Origin: Negativicutes bacterium
GTDB lineage: Bacteria; Bacillota_C; Negativicutes; Sporomusales_B; JARLHX01
Length of the DNA: 55,928 nucleotides
Direction of reading: 5' to 3'
NCBI GenBank assembly: GCA_031292015.1
Contig: JARLHY010000171.1
Coordinates: 1 to 55,928 of the forward strand
Under the pieces are notes generated by a model, which was not told the DNA's origin, did no database searches, and saw only the letters and a list, made by a program, of their open reading frames with translations. Every line of letters begins with the position of its first letter. Position 1 is the stretch's first letter. Position numbers and translations under genes: made by a program. Positions 8,728 to 16,778 of the stretch are shown here, piece by piece.

Positions 8728-10584
8728 ATGGACGGTATTCTCTTTGTGGCTGTCACCGCGAGCATGGCCGAGGCGGCCGCGCAGGTTTTCGCGACGATGG
8801 GCCTGCAGATCAGGATTGACAGCAAGACCCCGGTTCAGCAACTGGCCTTGACTTACCCCGAAGTCGATGTTTTTATCAGCAGGGGCGGCAGGGCCAAGGC
8901 TATCAACCGGGAAACCGGCAAACCGGTGGTCAGCATCATTGCGACCATTTATGATTTTCTGCCACCGCTTCACCGTCTGGTTGCCGACGGTATCAAGAGC
9001 GTGGCCATCGTCACCAACGCGAACATGATCGATGCCTCGGTCCAGGATCTTACCATCGGGTCCACCCGGGTTTTCATGCGGCCGTGGTTCGCCGCCGACG
9101 ATCTGAAGGCCACCCTGCAGCAGCTTCAGCAGGCGGGCGTTGCCGGCGTGGTCGGCGACGGACACGGCGCGGAAGCGGCAAGGAATATGGGCTTTGCGGT
9201 CCAGCCGCTGGATTCGGGACCCGAGGCGATCAAGAAAGCGGTGCAGGAAGCCCTGGAAATTGCGAAAGCCCAGCAGGCGGAGCGGGTGCGAAACGAGCTC
9301 TTCCGGACCATTGTGAATTCGTCGGCCGAAGGAATCGTCGCCATCGACAAAAATGGGCTGGTGACGGTGTGCAATCCTGCCGCCGAGCGGGTTTTTCAGC
9401 TGGGAGAGGCGACAGCCGTCGGCCGCTATATCGGCGATATAAGACCTGACGACCAGCTGCGCAACTGCCTGGAGGGCGGCAGCTACGAACGGGAAGGCGT
9501 CAAGGCCATCGGCGAGAAAAGTTTCGCCATCAGGCGGATTCCGATCAACCTCGGGGGTGAAGTGGTCGGGGCGGTGGCCAACATTCAGGATGTTACCCAA
9601 CTGCAGAAATTTGAACAGGTCATAAGACAGAAACTCAATAAAAAAGGACTGCTGGCCAAGTACCGTCTTGAGAACCTGGTGGGGTCCTCGGCGGCGATGC
9701 AGGCGGTCAAGGAGCGGGTGCGCCAGTACGCGGCAACCGACGCCACGGTGCTGCTTACCGGCGAATCCGGTACAGGAAAAGAACGGATCGCCCAGAGTCT
9801 GCATAATTTATCCCGCCGGAAAAACGGCCCTTTTGTCGCCGTCAATTGCGCCGCTTTGCCGGAAAGTCTGCTGGAAAGCGAACTGTTCGGCTATGTGGAG
9901 GGCGCTTTCACCGGCGCGAAAAGAGGCGGCAAACAGGGGCTTTTTGAGGTGGCCCACGGCGGGACGATTTTCCTTGATGAGATCGGCGAGATGCCTCCGG
10001 CGCTGCAGGCCAGACTGCTCAGGGTGCTGCAGGAACGGGAAGTGATGCGGCTGGGTGCCGACAACATCATTCCGGTGGATGTGCGGATCATTTCCGCCAC
10101 CAACCAGGATTTGGCCGAGTTGATCGAAAAGAAAGAGTTCCGTACCGATCTTTATTACCGTCTCAACGTTCTGCGGCTCAACCTGCCGCCACTGCGCGAC
10201 AGGGTCGAGGATATCCCGGAACTGGTGGCCGGATGGCTGGGCAGGCTGCGAAGTTCGCGGGGCAAAATTCAGGGAATCAGCGAAGAAGGGTTAGCGGTAC
10301 TCAAGAGTTATCCCTGGCCGGGGAATATCCGCGAACTGGAGAATGTGGTGGAACGGGTGGCCCTGCTGGCGTCGGGCCCGGTGCTTGAGGCCGCGGACCT
10401 TCGCCGGGAACTGGTGGTCAAGGACCGCGAGGCGACGAAAGAAAAGCTCTGCGATGTCGAGAAACAGCAGATCGAACAGGTACTGCTGGAGGAAAGGTTC
10501 AATTACACTAAAGCGGCCCGGAGGCTCGGCATCAACCGAACGACGCTGTGGCGAAAGATACAGGCCTGGAACTGTGCAAAATGA
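8728..10584 (+). CDS. Sigma-54-dependent activator with PrpR-N sensor domain
   Basis: A 618-residue enhancer-binding protein. The order is a PrpR-N type ligand domain (1 to about 185, with the typical [14 protein letters not shown]), a PAS domain (about 190-300), an AAA+ domain with Walker A GESGTGKE near 345 and the sigma-54 contact loop GAFTGA near 392, and a Fis-type helix-turn-helix at the end ([17 protein letters not shown]). PrpR-N domains bind small organic acids or their CoA-related products. The ATG at 8728 follows CGGAGGA; an upstream extension in this frame lies inside the previous gene and is rejected. The target is very likely the sigma-54 promoter at 10737, just after the gene, with the inverted repeat at 10604-10620 as its enhancer. 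Confidence 0.9.
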   Translation: MDGILFVAVTASMAEAAAQVFATMGLQIRIDSKTPVQQLALTYPEVDVFISRGGRAKAINRETGKPVVSIIATIYDFLPPLHRLVADGIKSVAIVTNANMIDASVQDLTIGSTRVFMRPWFAADDLKATLQQLQQAGVAGVVGDGHGAEAARNMGFAVQPLDSGPEAIKKAVQEALEIAKAQQAERVRNELFRTIVNSSAEGIVAIDKNGLVTVCNPAAERVFQLGEATAVGRYIGDIRPDDQLRNCLEGGSYEREGVKAIGEKSFAIRRIPINLGGEVVGAVANIQDVTQLQKFEQVIRQKLNKKGLLAKYRLENLVGSSAAMQAVKERVRQYAATDATVLLTGESGTGKERIAQSLHNLSRRKNGPFVAVNCAALPESLLESELFGYVEGAFTGAKRGGKQGLFEVAHGGTIFLDEIGEMPPALQARLLRVLQEREVMRLGADNIIPVDVRIISATNQDLAELIEKKEFRTDLYYRLNVLRLNLPPLRDRVEDIPELVAGWLGRLRSSRGKIQGISEEGLAVLKSYPWPGNIRELENVVERVALLASGPVLEAADLRRELVVKDREATKEKLCDVEKQQIEQVLLEERFNYTKAARRLGINRTTLWRKIQAWNCAK

Positions 10585-10592
10585 AACGATAT

Positions 10593-10631
10593 CAAAAACA
10601 CTATGCTGCATATTGCAACATAGTGTTTTTG
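10593..10631 (+). terminator. Terminator after the PrpR-N activator gene
   Basis: A 13-bp perfect stem (CAAAAACACTATG / CATAGTGTTTTTG) encloses a 13-base apex that itself can pair (TGCA TAT TGCA). The T-run lies within the 3' arm. The apex overlaps the candidate enhancer repeat at 10604-10620, so this segment may have two roles. Confidence 0.8.
10604..10620. promoter_or_regulatory. Candidate enhancer (UAS) for the promoter at 10737
   Basis: A near-perfect palindrome TGCTGCA-TAT-TGCAACA. It ends 117 bp upstream of the -24 element at 10737, a usual distance for sigma-54 activators. The arm sequence TGNTGC/GCANCA recurs 115 bp upstream of the sigma-54 promoter at 44868, next to the other PrpR-N activator. 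Assignment to the activator at 8728 is an inference. Confidence 0.5.
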
Positions 10632-10736
10632 TTTTGCTCTGACTTTCCGGTTTAGGCGGGCGAACAGCAAGGGCCAAAGCCGGTGGCGGCGGGCTGCGGC
10701 CGGGAAATGGTTTGCCGGCCGGCGGGGCGGGAATAC

Positions 10737-10752
10737 TGGCACGATAATTGCG
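10737..10752 (+). promoter_or_regulatory. Sigma-54 (-24/-12) promoter for the DASS transporter operon
   Basis: TGGCAC at 10737-10742, five bases (GATAA), then TTGC at 10748-10751: an exact match to the sigma-54 core. It lies 88 bases upstream of the transporter start and just downstream of a sigma-54 activator gene. It should drive the transporter, amidohydrolase and ABM-domain genes. Confidence 0.9.
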
Positions 10753-10839
10753 TATTGGTTTGTCAACAGAAGGAAAGGGGGAAAACAAACTGAACAAGCG
10801 AGCTCCATCGAGCCGGGTATCAGACAAGGGGGAGAAGGA

Positions 10840-12240
10840 ATGAGCAACCTCACCAAAGGCTTTATCTGCGTAGGGTCTGCCCTAGTATTATGGTTTCTGC
10901 CGGTGCCTGACGGACTCACGGCTACCTCCTGGCATTATTTTGCCCTGTTCTTCGGCACGGTGCTGGGGCTGGTGCTGCATCCGCTGCCAATGGCCGCGGT
11001 TATCCTGATCAGCACGGTAATCTGTGTCACCGTCAGGCTGATTCCGTTGAAAGACGCCCTGGCGGCGTGGGGCAATCCGACCATCTGGCTGGTTTTCATC
11101 GCGTTTTTGTTCGCACGGGGTTTTCTGAAAACAGGTCTCGGCCGGAGGATCGCCCTGGTGCTCACCAAAGCGTTCGGCGACAGCACCCTGAAGCTGGCCT
11201 ATGTGCTGTCAGCCAACGATCTGATCATATCGCCGGCCCTTCCCTCCAACACCGCCAGGACAGGGGGGATCATGTTTCCCATCGTCAAGAGTCTGATCGT
11301 ATCCTTCGATTCTCATCCCGGGCCGACCGCCCGGCGGATCGGATCGTTTCTCATCATGTGCTCTTATTTTACCGGCTGTGTGACGTCAGGCATGTTCATG
11401 ACTTCGATGGTTGCCAATGTGCTGCTGGCCGAGATGGCCCAGAAAGCCCTGGGCATCGAGATCACCTGGGGACTGTGGGCGATGGCCGGCATTGTTCCCG
11501 GACTGGCGTCCCTGATCGCCATCCCGCTGTTCCTGTATTATTACTACCCGCCGGAACTGAAGAAAACGCCGGAAGCCAAGGCTCTGGCTGCCCGGGAACT
11601 GGAAAAGATGGGGCCGGTCACCAGGAACGAGAAGATTCTTGTCGGCATTTTTCTGAGTGTGCTTATCCTGTGGGCTACCGCCATCTATACAAAGATTGAC
11701 GCGACGCTGGTGGGGCTGCTGGGACTGACGGTGATGCTGACGACCCGGATCATCGACTGGCAGGACGCCCTGGACGAGAAGGGAGCCTGGGATGTATTCA
11801 TTTGGCTGGGGGGGATCATTGGCCTGGCGGATTATCTGGTGAAGTTCGGGTTTATCGCCTGGTTCGCCAAAGCCGTGGCCGCATATCTGGTGGGAGTGCC
11901 CTGGTATGCGTCGCTGGTTTTGGTTGTGGTGATTTATTTCTACTCGGCCTACGCCTTCGCCGGCATGACCTCCCACGCCGTGGCCCTTTATACCGGTCTC
12001 ATCGTGGTGGCGGCGGCGGCGGGGGTGCCGAAATACTATATCGCCCTGACCCTGGCCTATATGTCCAGCATCTGTGCGGTGCTGACCCACTACGGCACAG
12101 CCCCGGCGCCCCTGTATTACGGGGCCGGGTATGTAGACCTCAAAACCTGGTGGAAAATCGGCTTTTTGGTTTCGATCCTGTATATTCTTATTTATCTGGT
12201 CATCGGCGGCGCCTGGTGGAAGCTCCTCGGACTGTGGTAA
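10840..12240 (+). CDS. DASS-family anion (di-/tricarboxylate-type) transporter
   Basis: A 466-residue membrane protein with about 12 hydrophobic segments. It has the first family signature SNT in LPSNTARTGGIMFPIVKSL near residue 143, and a second-half pseudo-repeat ending THYGTAPAPLYYGAGYV near 410. These place it in the divalent anion:sodium symporter family, near the CitT/2-oxoglutarate-malate translocator branch. Substrates are carboxylates; the exact one is not readable. A GGGGGAGAAGG site precedes the ATG. It is the first gene after a sigma-54 promoter, so uptake is switched on by the PrpR-N activator, probably in response to the substrate or a product. Confidence 0.87.
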   Translation: MSNLTKGFICVGSALVLWFLPVPDGLTATSWHYFALFFGTVLGLVLHPLPMAAVILISTVICVTVRLIPLKDALAAWGNPTIWLVFIAFLFARGFLKTGLGRRIALVLTKAFGDSTLKLAYVLSANDLIISPALPSNTARTGGIMFPIVKSLIVSFDSHPGPTARRIGSFLIMCSYFTGCVTSGMFMTSMVANVLLAEMAQKALGIEITWGLWAMAGIVPGLASLIAIPLFLYYYYPPELKKTPEAKALAARELEKMGPVTRNEKILVGIFLSVLILWATAIYTKIDATLVGLLGLTVMLTTRIIDWQDALDEKGAWDVFIWLGGIIGLADYLVKFGFIAWFAKAVAAYLVGVPWYASLVLVVVIYFYSAYAFAGMTSHAVALYTGLIVVAAAAGVPKYYIALTLAYMSSICAVLTHYGTAPAPLYYGAGYVDLKTWWKIGFLVSILYILIYLVIGGAWWKLLGLW

Positions 12241-12297
12241 CCGGGAAGGGCCGGGCTTGGATAAAAGCTGACAAAGAAATAATGAGGAGGAAAGACA

Positions 12298-13047
12298 ATG
12301 ATTATTGATTTTGATACCCATATTGCGGCAAAGAAGGAGAATGTGGCGATTACCGCTGAGGAATTGCTGCAAACGCTGGATAAGGCCGGGATCGACAAGG
12401 CGGTGGCCTGGCCGATGGTGACTTATACCCGGCAACTGAGCGGGGACAACCGCGCGGTGTGGGAGGCGGCGAAAAAGTATCCCGACCGGATCATCCCCTT
12501 CGGAGCGGTCAATCCCCGCCTGGGAGTCGAAGAAGCGATGGAGGAGCTGGACCGCTGCATAGACGAATACGGGTTCAAGGGGGTCAAACTGAACGGAGGC
12601 CGAGACCAGTACTATATCGACGACCCGGTGTTGTCGCTGCCGCTGATCCGCAAAATAGCCGCGAAGAAACTGATTCTGGCCCTTCATTCCGGACACAAGG
12701 ACCCGGTTTTCAGCCATCCGTTTATTGTCGGAAAAATAGCCAAAATGTTTCCGGAACTGACTATTGTCATGGTCCACATGGGCGGGATGCAAGGGCTGCA
12801 CGACGCCGCGATCCAGGTTTGCCGGGAATGTCCCAATATTTATCCGGCGGCCAGTGAATCCAACCCCAAGGCCATCGTCAAGGCAATCAAGGAACTTGGT
12901 CCCGAGCGGGTGCTGTTTGCCAGCGACATCCCGTTCACTCTGGGCTACACCGATGTCGCGGTCTTTGAGGCGATTCTGAAAAACTTCGACAGCAAAACCC
13001 GCGACCTGGTAATGGGAGGAAATGCCGCCCGGATACTGAATATATAA
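12298..13047 (+). CDS. Amidohydrolase-family (ACMSD-like) hydrolase or decarboxylase
   Basis: A 249-residue TIM-barrel protein of the amidohydrolase-2 (ACMSD/INPP5E-like) group. Visible ligands are LALHSGH near 124, IVMVHMGG near 158, and FASDIPF near 207 for the catalytic aspartate. The N-terminal HxH motif is altered to FDTH (D6, H8), so the first metal histidine is an aspartate. Members hydrolyse lactones and amides or decarboxylate aromatic acids; the altered motif makes the exact reaction uncertain. AGGAGGA precedes the start. It lies between the transporter and an ABM-domain protein, so it probably acts on the imported acid. Confidence 0.78.
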   Translation: MIIDFDTHIAAKKENVAITAEELLQTLDKAGIDKAVAWPMVTYTRQLSGDNRAVWEAAKKYPDRIIPFGAVNPRLGVEEAMEELDRCIDEYGFKGVKLNGGRDQYYIDDPVLSLPLIRKIAAKKLILALHSGHKDPVFSHPFIVGKIAKMFPELTIVMVHMGGMQGLHDAAIQVCRECPNIYPAASESNPKAIVKAIKELGPERVLFASDIPFTLGYTDVAVFEAILKNFDSKTRDLVMGGNAARILNI

Positions 13048-13077
13048 TAACAGGATGAACAAAAAGGGGGACTGGGT

Positions 13078-13371
13078 ATGATAGTCGTTATGGCAACCTT
13101 GTCGGTGAAACCGGGAAAGAAAGCGGAACTTTTGGCGCTGGCCAAGGACGTGATCGCAACCACCAGGAAAGAGGAAGGCTGCGTCAGCTACGTGCTGCTG
13201 GATAATTCCTACGATCCCGGCTGCTGCATCTTTGTGGAAGAGTGGACCGATAAAGAGGCCCTTCGGAAGCATTCTGCCTCACCGCATATCGCGAAATGGC
13301 GGCAGGAGTCGGCTGAGTTTCTGACAGGGAAAGCCGTCAAACTCTATCAGGGTGAGGAAACCAGCCTGTAA
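13078..13371 (+). CDS. ABM-domain (YgiN-like) small protein
   Basis: A 97-residue protein of the antibiotic-biosynthesis-monooxygenase fold, a dimeric ferredoxin-like alpha/beta domain. Typical features are VVMATLSVKPGKKAELLALA at the start, TRKEEGCVSYVLLD in the middle, and FVEEWTDKEALRKHSASPHI. Members include quinol oxidases and cofactor-free oxygenases, but many have no proven reaction. In an anaerobe an oxygenase role is unlikely; binding or isomerising a small ligand made by the operon is more plausible. It is the last gene before a strong terminator and is preceded by AAAGGGGG. Confidence 0.8.
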   Translation: MIVVMATLSVKPGKKAELLALAKDVIATTRKEEGCVSYVLLDNSYDPGCCIFVEEWTDKEALRKHSASPHIAKWRQESAEFLTGKAVKLYQGEETSL

Positions 13372-13392
13372 GATTCCGGACGAAACGAACAC

Positions 13393-13428
13393 AAACACCC
13401 CACTTCCTGTTTCGGAAGTGGGGTGTTT
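13393..13428 (+). terminator. Terminator of the DASS operon
   Basis: A 15-bp perfect stem (AAACACCCCACTTCC / GGAAGTGGGGTGTTT) with a short loop and T-run, 20 bases after the ABM-domain gene. It can also end leftward transcription from metA. Confidence 0.92.
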
Positions 13429-13486
13429 TGTCGGCAAAAAGAATTATCATGGCTTTTGAACGTCCTGATGTATCGTTGTAAAAAGA

Positions 13487-13514
13487 TGACCCCGTCTCCT
13501 GTTTCGGAGGCGGG
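13487..13514 (-). terminator. Terminator of metA (minus strand)
   Basis: On the minus strand AACCCCGCCTCC pairs with GGAGACGGGGT (G-T pairs allowed), followed by CATCTTTTTAC. It lies just beyond the metA stop. Its loop sequence matches that of the neighbouring hairpin at 13393-13428. Confidence 0.75.
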
Positions 13515-13532
13515 GTTGTTTCGTTGGGGAAG

Positions 13533-14456
13533 TTAATCCTGCAGTTTGGCGAGGTCGAAGGGGGTTTCCTGGTAGACGTAGTAGTTTAGCCAGTTGGAGA
13601 AGAGCAGGTTGGCGGCGCTGCGCCAGAGGACGAGAGGGGTGCGGCTGGGGTCGTCGCCGGGGTAGTAGTTGAGGGGGATATTGATCGGCAGGCTCTGGGC
13701 GACGTCGCGGTCGTATTCGCTTTTCAGGGTAAGGGGATCGTACTCCGAATGACCGGTGATGAAAAAGCGGCGATGTTTTTCGTCAGCGACGGCGTAGACG
13801 CCGGAGATTTCGGATTCGGACAGGATGGTGAGTTTTGGGTTTTTTTCGATGTCTTCCCGCCTGATTTCGGTATGGCGGGAATGGGGCACATAAAAGATGT
13901 CGTCAAAACCCCGGAAGAGTTTTTCGTGGTTGGCGGAACTGAGGGTGTGGGGAAAGACGCCGAACATCTTGCGCGGCAAGTCATGCTTGGGGATGCCGTA
14001 GTGGTGATAGAGGGCGGCCTGGGCACCCCAACAGATGTAAAGGGTCGAAAAGACGTTCTTTTTGGCCCAGTCCATGATCTGGCACAACTCGTCCCAGTAG
14101 GCCACTTCCTCGAAGGGCATCTGCTCCACCGGCGCTCCGGTGATGACCAGCCCGTCGTAGCGGCGGTCCTTGACATCAGCGAAAGTCTCATAAAATTTGA
14201 TGAGGTGTTCCTGGGGGGTGTTGGTGGGGGAATAGGTAGCGGTGTAGATGAGGTCGACTTCCACCTGGAGGGGGGAGTTGCCCAGCAGGCGCAACAACTG
14301 GGTCTCGGTGACAATCTTGGTGGGCATGAGATTCAACAGCAATATCTTTAATGGGCGTATGTCTTGAGAATATGCTCTGTCTTCATGCATTACGAAAATG
14401 TTTTCACCTTCAAGGATGGTGGTGGCTGGCAAGTTGTTGGGGATTTTAATCGGCAT
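13533..14456 (-). CDS. metA: Homoserine O-acetyltransferase (MetA family)
   Basis: A 307-residue enzyme that acylates L-homoserine in methionine synthesis. The catalytic cysteine is C142 in [10 protein letters not shown], and the His-Glu pair lies in FITGHSEYD. At position 111, which controls acyl choice in this family, the residue is glutamate (APVE). Published work on Bacillus MetA links E111 with acetyl-CoA and glycine with succinyl-CoA, so the enzyme is predicted to use acetyl-CoA despite the frequent annotation as succinyltransferase. The ATG at 14456 is preceded on the minus strand by GGAGGG. It is a single-gene unit with its own promoter and a structured leader of about 120 bases, and its own terminator. 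Confidence 0.95.
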   Translation of the reverse strand: MPIKIPNNLPATTILEGENIFVMHEDRAYSQDIRPLKILLLNLMPTKIVTETQLLRLLGNSPLQVEVDLIYTATYSPTNTPQEHLIKFYETFADVKDRRYDGLVITGAPVEQMPFEEVAYWDELCQIMDWAKKNVFSTLYICWGAQAALYHHYGIPKHDLPRKMFGVFPHTLSSANHEKLFRGFDDIFYVPHSRHTEIRREDIEKNPKLTILSESEISGVYAVADEKHRRFFITGHSEYDPLTLKSEYDRDVAQSLPINIPLNYYPGDDPSRTPLVLWRSAANLLFSNWLNYYVYQETPFDLAKLQD

Positions 14457-14579
14457 AGATAACCCTCCTGTCATATTCTCAACGCGTTTTTCGGTCGAGG
14501 TAGCCGGATGATAAAAATAAACACCCAGTTTTTCGCCACAACGAAAGCTGAGTGCCTCCGGTTTTCCGGCAAGCAGTAT
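14457..14579 (-). promoter_or_regulatory. Structured 5' leader of metA, possible riboswitch of unknown class
   Basis: The predicted transcript has about 120 untranslated bases. Read on the minus strand it can form TGCC..GGCA with an inner CCGG-AAAA-CCGG hairpin, then a long hairpin with CACTCAG / CTGGGTG arms and an inner TTTCG / CGAAA helix, then a U-rich stretch and the ribosome site. The SAM-I core (GGNGGAGGGAC, GAAGCCC, GGCAACC) is absent, as are T-box and cobalamin signatures. A regulatory role is inferred from structure and from the gene's pathway. Confidence 0.4.
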
Positions 14580-14585
14580 AGCTTT

Positions 14586-14614
14586 ATTCTAGAATCTTAC
14601 AGCAGGAATGTCAA
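14586..14614 (-). promoter_or_regulatory. Sigma-A promoter of metA
   Basis: On the minus strand TTGACA (14614-14609), a 17-base spacer, and TAGAAT (14591-14586). This is a near-consensus housekeeping promoter pointing into metA, with the start expected near 14579. Confidence 0.85.
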
Positions 14615-14982
14615 TACGTTACCAGGATCAGGGGAAATGTCAGGCCTGGCGGGAAGAAGGCAGTCCAGGAAGTCAATAGAGATCAGTATTTCGCGATCTT
14701 TGTCGGAACTAGGTATAAAACGATTGTTTAATACCACTATCATAGTCGTAGCAATCAAAATGATTTACACTATATATAGGCGCTGGATATTTTCGGGTAC
14801 CAGATATTGTGGTGATCGGGCGTGCGCCGGCTGGAACGGAGAATAAGACGGGGCTGGCCCTGAGCGGCGCGCACCAACGCCGCGGCTGATCAATATAGAT
14901 AAAGTAGCTCGAAGGGCCGAAATTCGTTTCCGGGCAAGCTGTATGCCCTGGGCGGGCTGGCGGCCGAAAAGGAGGTTTGTTT
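14615..14982. other. Intergenic region between metA and the chagasin-like gene
   Basis: About 370 bases beyond the metA promoter with no convincing gene. It is more AT-rich than its surroundings up to about 14800 and then GC-rich. It contains repeat element copy A (14732-14812). From 14813 to 14968 I see no recognisable RNA or promoter. The AAAGGAGG at 14968-14975 belongs to the next gene. Confidence 0.6.
14732..14812. repeat. Palindromic regulatory-like element, copy A
   Basis: A 19-base palindrome TACCACTAT-C-ATAGTCGTA (14732-14750, one mismatch). It is followed by ACACTATATATAG (site starting 14770) and CCAGATATTGTGG (starting 14800). Copy B at 49358-49438 has the same three parts with identical spacing: 29 bases from palindrome centre to site 2, and 30 bases from site 2 to site 3. 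Copy C at 17321 has the palindrome. The second and third sites resemble NrdR boxes (ACACTATATATTGTGT-like), but no nrd gene is near. Confidence 0.6.
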
Positions 14983-15345
14983 ATGAAGATTGTCGACGTT
15001 TTTGAGAAGGATTCCGGCTATGGTGTCGCTTTGCCGCTGGATGCGATGCTGCGGGTAACGCTGGCGGAAAGCCCGGGCACAGGCTATCGCTGGCAGCTGG
15101 AGGAGGGAAGCGGCAATTGCCTGGCCTTGTCAGACCGCAATTTTTTTCCTCCGGGAGGCCCGGCGATAGGGGCAGCGGGTCTGGCCGTTTTCTCTTTCAA
15201 ACCCCTCAGACCGGGATACTGCCTGTTAGCGCTGAAACTTTGGCGCCCCTGGGAGGGGGATCAGTCTGTTGTCAGGCGGTTTCAGACCGCGGTGTCGATT
15301 ATGATGCCGCTTGGCGGTTATCCGACAAAGGTCCCAGGCAATTGA
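14983..15345 (+). CDS. Chagasin-like (family I42) cysteine protease inhibitor
   Basis: A 120-residue protein with the chagasin signatures: SPGTGYRW (the NPTTGY loop) near residue 31 and WRPWEGD (the RPWE loop) near 88, spaced as in the inhibitor fold. Chagasin proteins block papain-like cysteine proteases. There is no signal peptide, whereas many bacterial I42 proteins are exported, so this one should act in the cytoplasm or belong with the membrane proteins downstream. ATG at 14983 is placed by AAGGAGG at 14969-14975; the TTG at 14977 is too close to that site. No obvious target protease lies in the window. Confidence 0.75.
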   Translation: MKIVDVFEKDSGYGVALPLDAMLRVTLAESPGTGYRWQLEEGSGNCLALSDRNFFPPGGPAIGAAGLAVFSFKPLRPGYCLLALKLWRPWEGDQSVVRRFQTAVSIMMPLGGYPTKVPGN

Positions 15346-15398
15346 AACTTTTGTCGGGAGGGAATAAGTGGGAAATAGAGCTATAATGGTAGCAGGAA

Positions 15399-16391
15399 TT
15401 GGTCCGGACCTGGTGCGAGAGGAGCGCGAGCGACATTTCCAAGGCGACGTTTCTGCTGATACTTGTTGCTGCCATCCTACTGGCAACGGTGACGGAAATC
15501 GTGGTCAGCCAGTATGATCCCCATACAGGAGAAATTTTAGAAATGCGCGGGGTCCATGTGATCGCCGTAATGATCTTCGGGCTCTTGCTGGCGATCGTGT
15601 ACCTGATTTTGCGGCCGGCAGACAAAAAAGCGGCAACCGGGGCGCTCCCGGAAAAGTCTGACGCCGATTTCTGGAAACCGCTGGGCCGGGTGGAAGCCGA
15701 CAGTGACTTATATCTGTTAAGACAAGTCCGGTCGATGGGTTTACTGGAATACCGGATCAGGAATAAAGACGGGACCGAGGTTTGGCAAGGAGAGTGCAGG
15801 CTGGACCGGGAGGGCGTTTTGTCCATCGGGGGCTGCTCAGGCGCTGGCGGTCAGGTGTTTGAGCTTGTCAGGGCGAAGTCCGGTGAGGGATTTCTGCTGA
15901 GCGACAGCCAGGCGGAGCTCGGTGTCCTAAAAGTTACCGGCAAGGGCCTTAGCTTTACTGAGCCGGATGGGCACCCGGCCTATGCAGCGGTGATGGAAGA
16001 AGAAAATGAAGACGGCCTGGATGTGGTGATAAACTGGATACTGACGCTGGATACAGGACGACCGCTAGCCCGCAACAAGGAAGCCAGCTATTTTCTTTTC
16101 AACAAGGAAGCCAAGGGGGCGCTGGGTAAATATTTCTGGGCGCTCAATAACCTGGATCTGACCGCCGACCTTGACGGGGATTTTGACCGAAAGGTCGCTG
16201 TCGCCTTTGCCGTATTCATCGACACGACGCGGTGGCTGGCAGGCAGGAAAAGCCGGCCGGACTGGAAGAATTTATGGGGCCAGGCTGACATTCTCAGGGT
16301 TTCGCAGCCCAGTGATGTGATAGTATTGTTGATCCTGCTGGTTATTATAGTATTTTTTTCTGTCAATAAGTTAATCGACAGGCTGTTTTGA
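15399..16391 (+). CDS. Unknown membrane protein with C-terminal anchor
   Basis: About 330 residues that match nothing I recognise. Two transmembrane helices lie near the N-terminus (ATFLLILVAAILLATV and VIAVMIFGLLLAIVYLIL), then a soluble region of about 220 residues, then one helix near the end (VIVLLILLVIIVFF). The soluble region has repeated beta-like segments (LLEYRIRNKDGTEVW, GEGFLLSDSQAELGVLKV) reminiscent of tubby-like or LURP-type folds, a weak impression only. The start is uncertain: TTG at 15399 is the only common start codon before the first helix and has just a weak AGCAGG upstream. It follows the chagasin-like gene by 53 bases and may be co-transcribed. Confidence 0.6.
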   Translation: MVRTWCERSASDISKATFLLILVAAILLATVTEIVVSQYDPHTGEILEMRGVHVIAVMIFGLLLAIVYLILRPADKKAATGALPEKSDADFWKPLGRVEADSDLYLLRQVRSMGLLEYRIRNKDGTEVWQGECRLDREGVLSIGGCSGAGGQVFELVRAKSGEGFLLSDSQAELGVLKVTGKGLSFTEPDGHPAYAAVMEEENEDGLDVVINWILTLDTGRPLARNKEASYFLFNKEAKGALGKYFWALNNLDLTADLDGDFDRKVAVAFAVFIDTTRWLAGRKSRPDWKNLWGQADILRVSQPSDVIVLLILLVIIVFFSVNKLIDRLF

Positions 16392-16420
16392 GTTTGGCCT
16401 GCAACGGGGGGAGGAAAGCC

Positions 16421-16696
16421 GTGCAAGGGATGAATGATCACGATATTTATGTTGGCGCGGCGATAGCGGCAGTCGCCGGTCTGGCGGTCGTCGGCCGGTT
16501 GCTGGACAGTCCTGTCTACTGGAGTGCGCTTTGGTATATAGGTGAATTTCTCGGCTGGTATGTTTTGCTTTACTACCTGACGCCCGTTGTAGCCAAAAAG
16601 GCGGCAAAAAGTACAGTAGCGTTACAGCGAAGAAAAATGGCTTATCAGTGTACGCTGGGTCTGGTCCTTTTCGACCTGCTGCTGAGACGGTCGTGA
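16421..16696 (+). CDS. Small membrane protein of unknown function
   Basis: A 91-residue protein with two or three hydrophobic segments (YVGAAIAAVAGLAVVG, ALWYIGEFLGWYVLLYYL) and a basic C-terminus. GTG at 16421 is chosen because GGGGGGAGG at 16406-16414 is 6 bases upstream; an in-frame ATG at 16433 is the alternative. It follows the previous gene closely. No family recognised. Confidence 0.55.
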   Translation: MQGMNDHDIYVGAAIAAVAGLAVVGRLLDSPVYWSALWYIGEFLGWYVLLYYLTPVVAKKAAKSTVALQRRKMAYQCTLGLVLFDLLLRRS

Positions 16697-16778
16697 CAAA
16701 GGATAATTGTGATCCCGTGATTGCCGGGAGCGGCGCAGAACTGCCGAAGTAGGAATATAACTTTCTGGAGGTTAACAG

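Noticed and set aside
11386..13272. 628-codon open frame on the minus strand
   Set aside because: It lies opposite the DASS transporter, amidohydrolase and ABM-domain genes, which have clear families and ribosome sites. Its translation is low-complexity (rich in Q, H, R, G), typical of the antisense of GC-rich genes.
14457..14579. SAM-I riboswitch or T-box before metA
   Set aside because: Expected for a methionine gene, but the conserved core sequences of both classes are missing. Kept only as a structured leader of unknown class.
14770..14812. Firm assignment of the AT boxes as NrdR operators
   Set aside because: The sites resemble NrdR boxes and spacing is close, but no ribonucleotide reductase gene is downstream of either copy, so I kept the name open.
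14508..14846. 112-codon open frame on the plus strand
   Set aside because: It crosses the metA leader, metA promoter and repeat element A; the translation has no recognisable features and no ribosome site precedes it.
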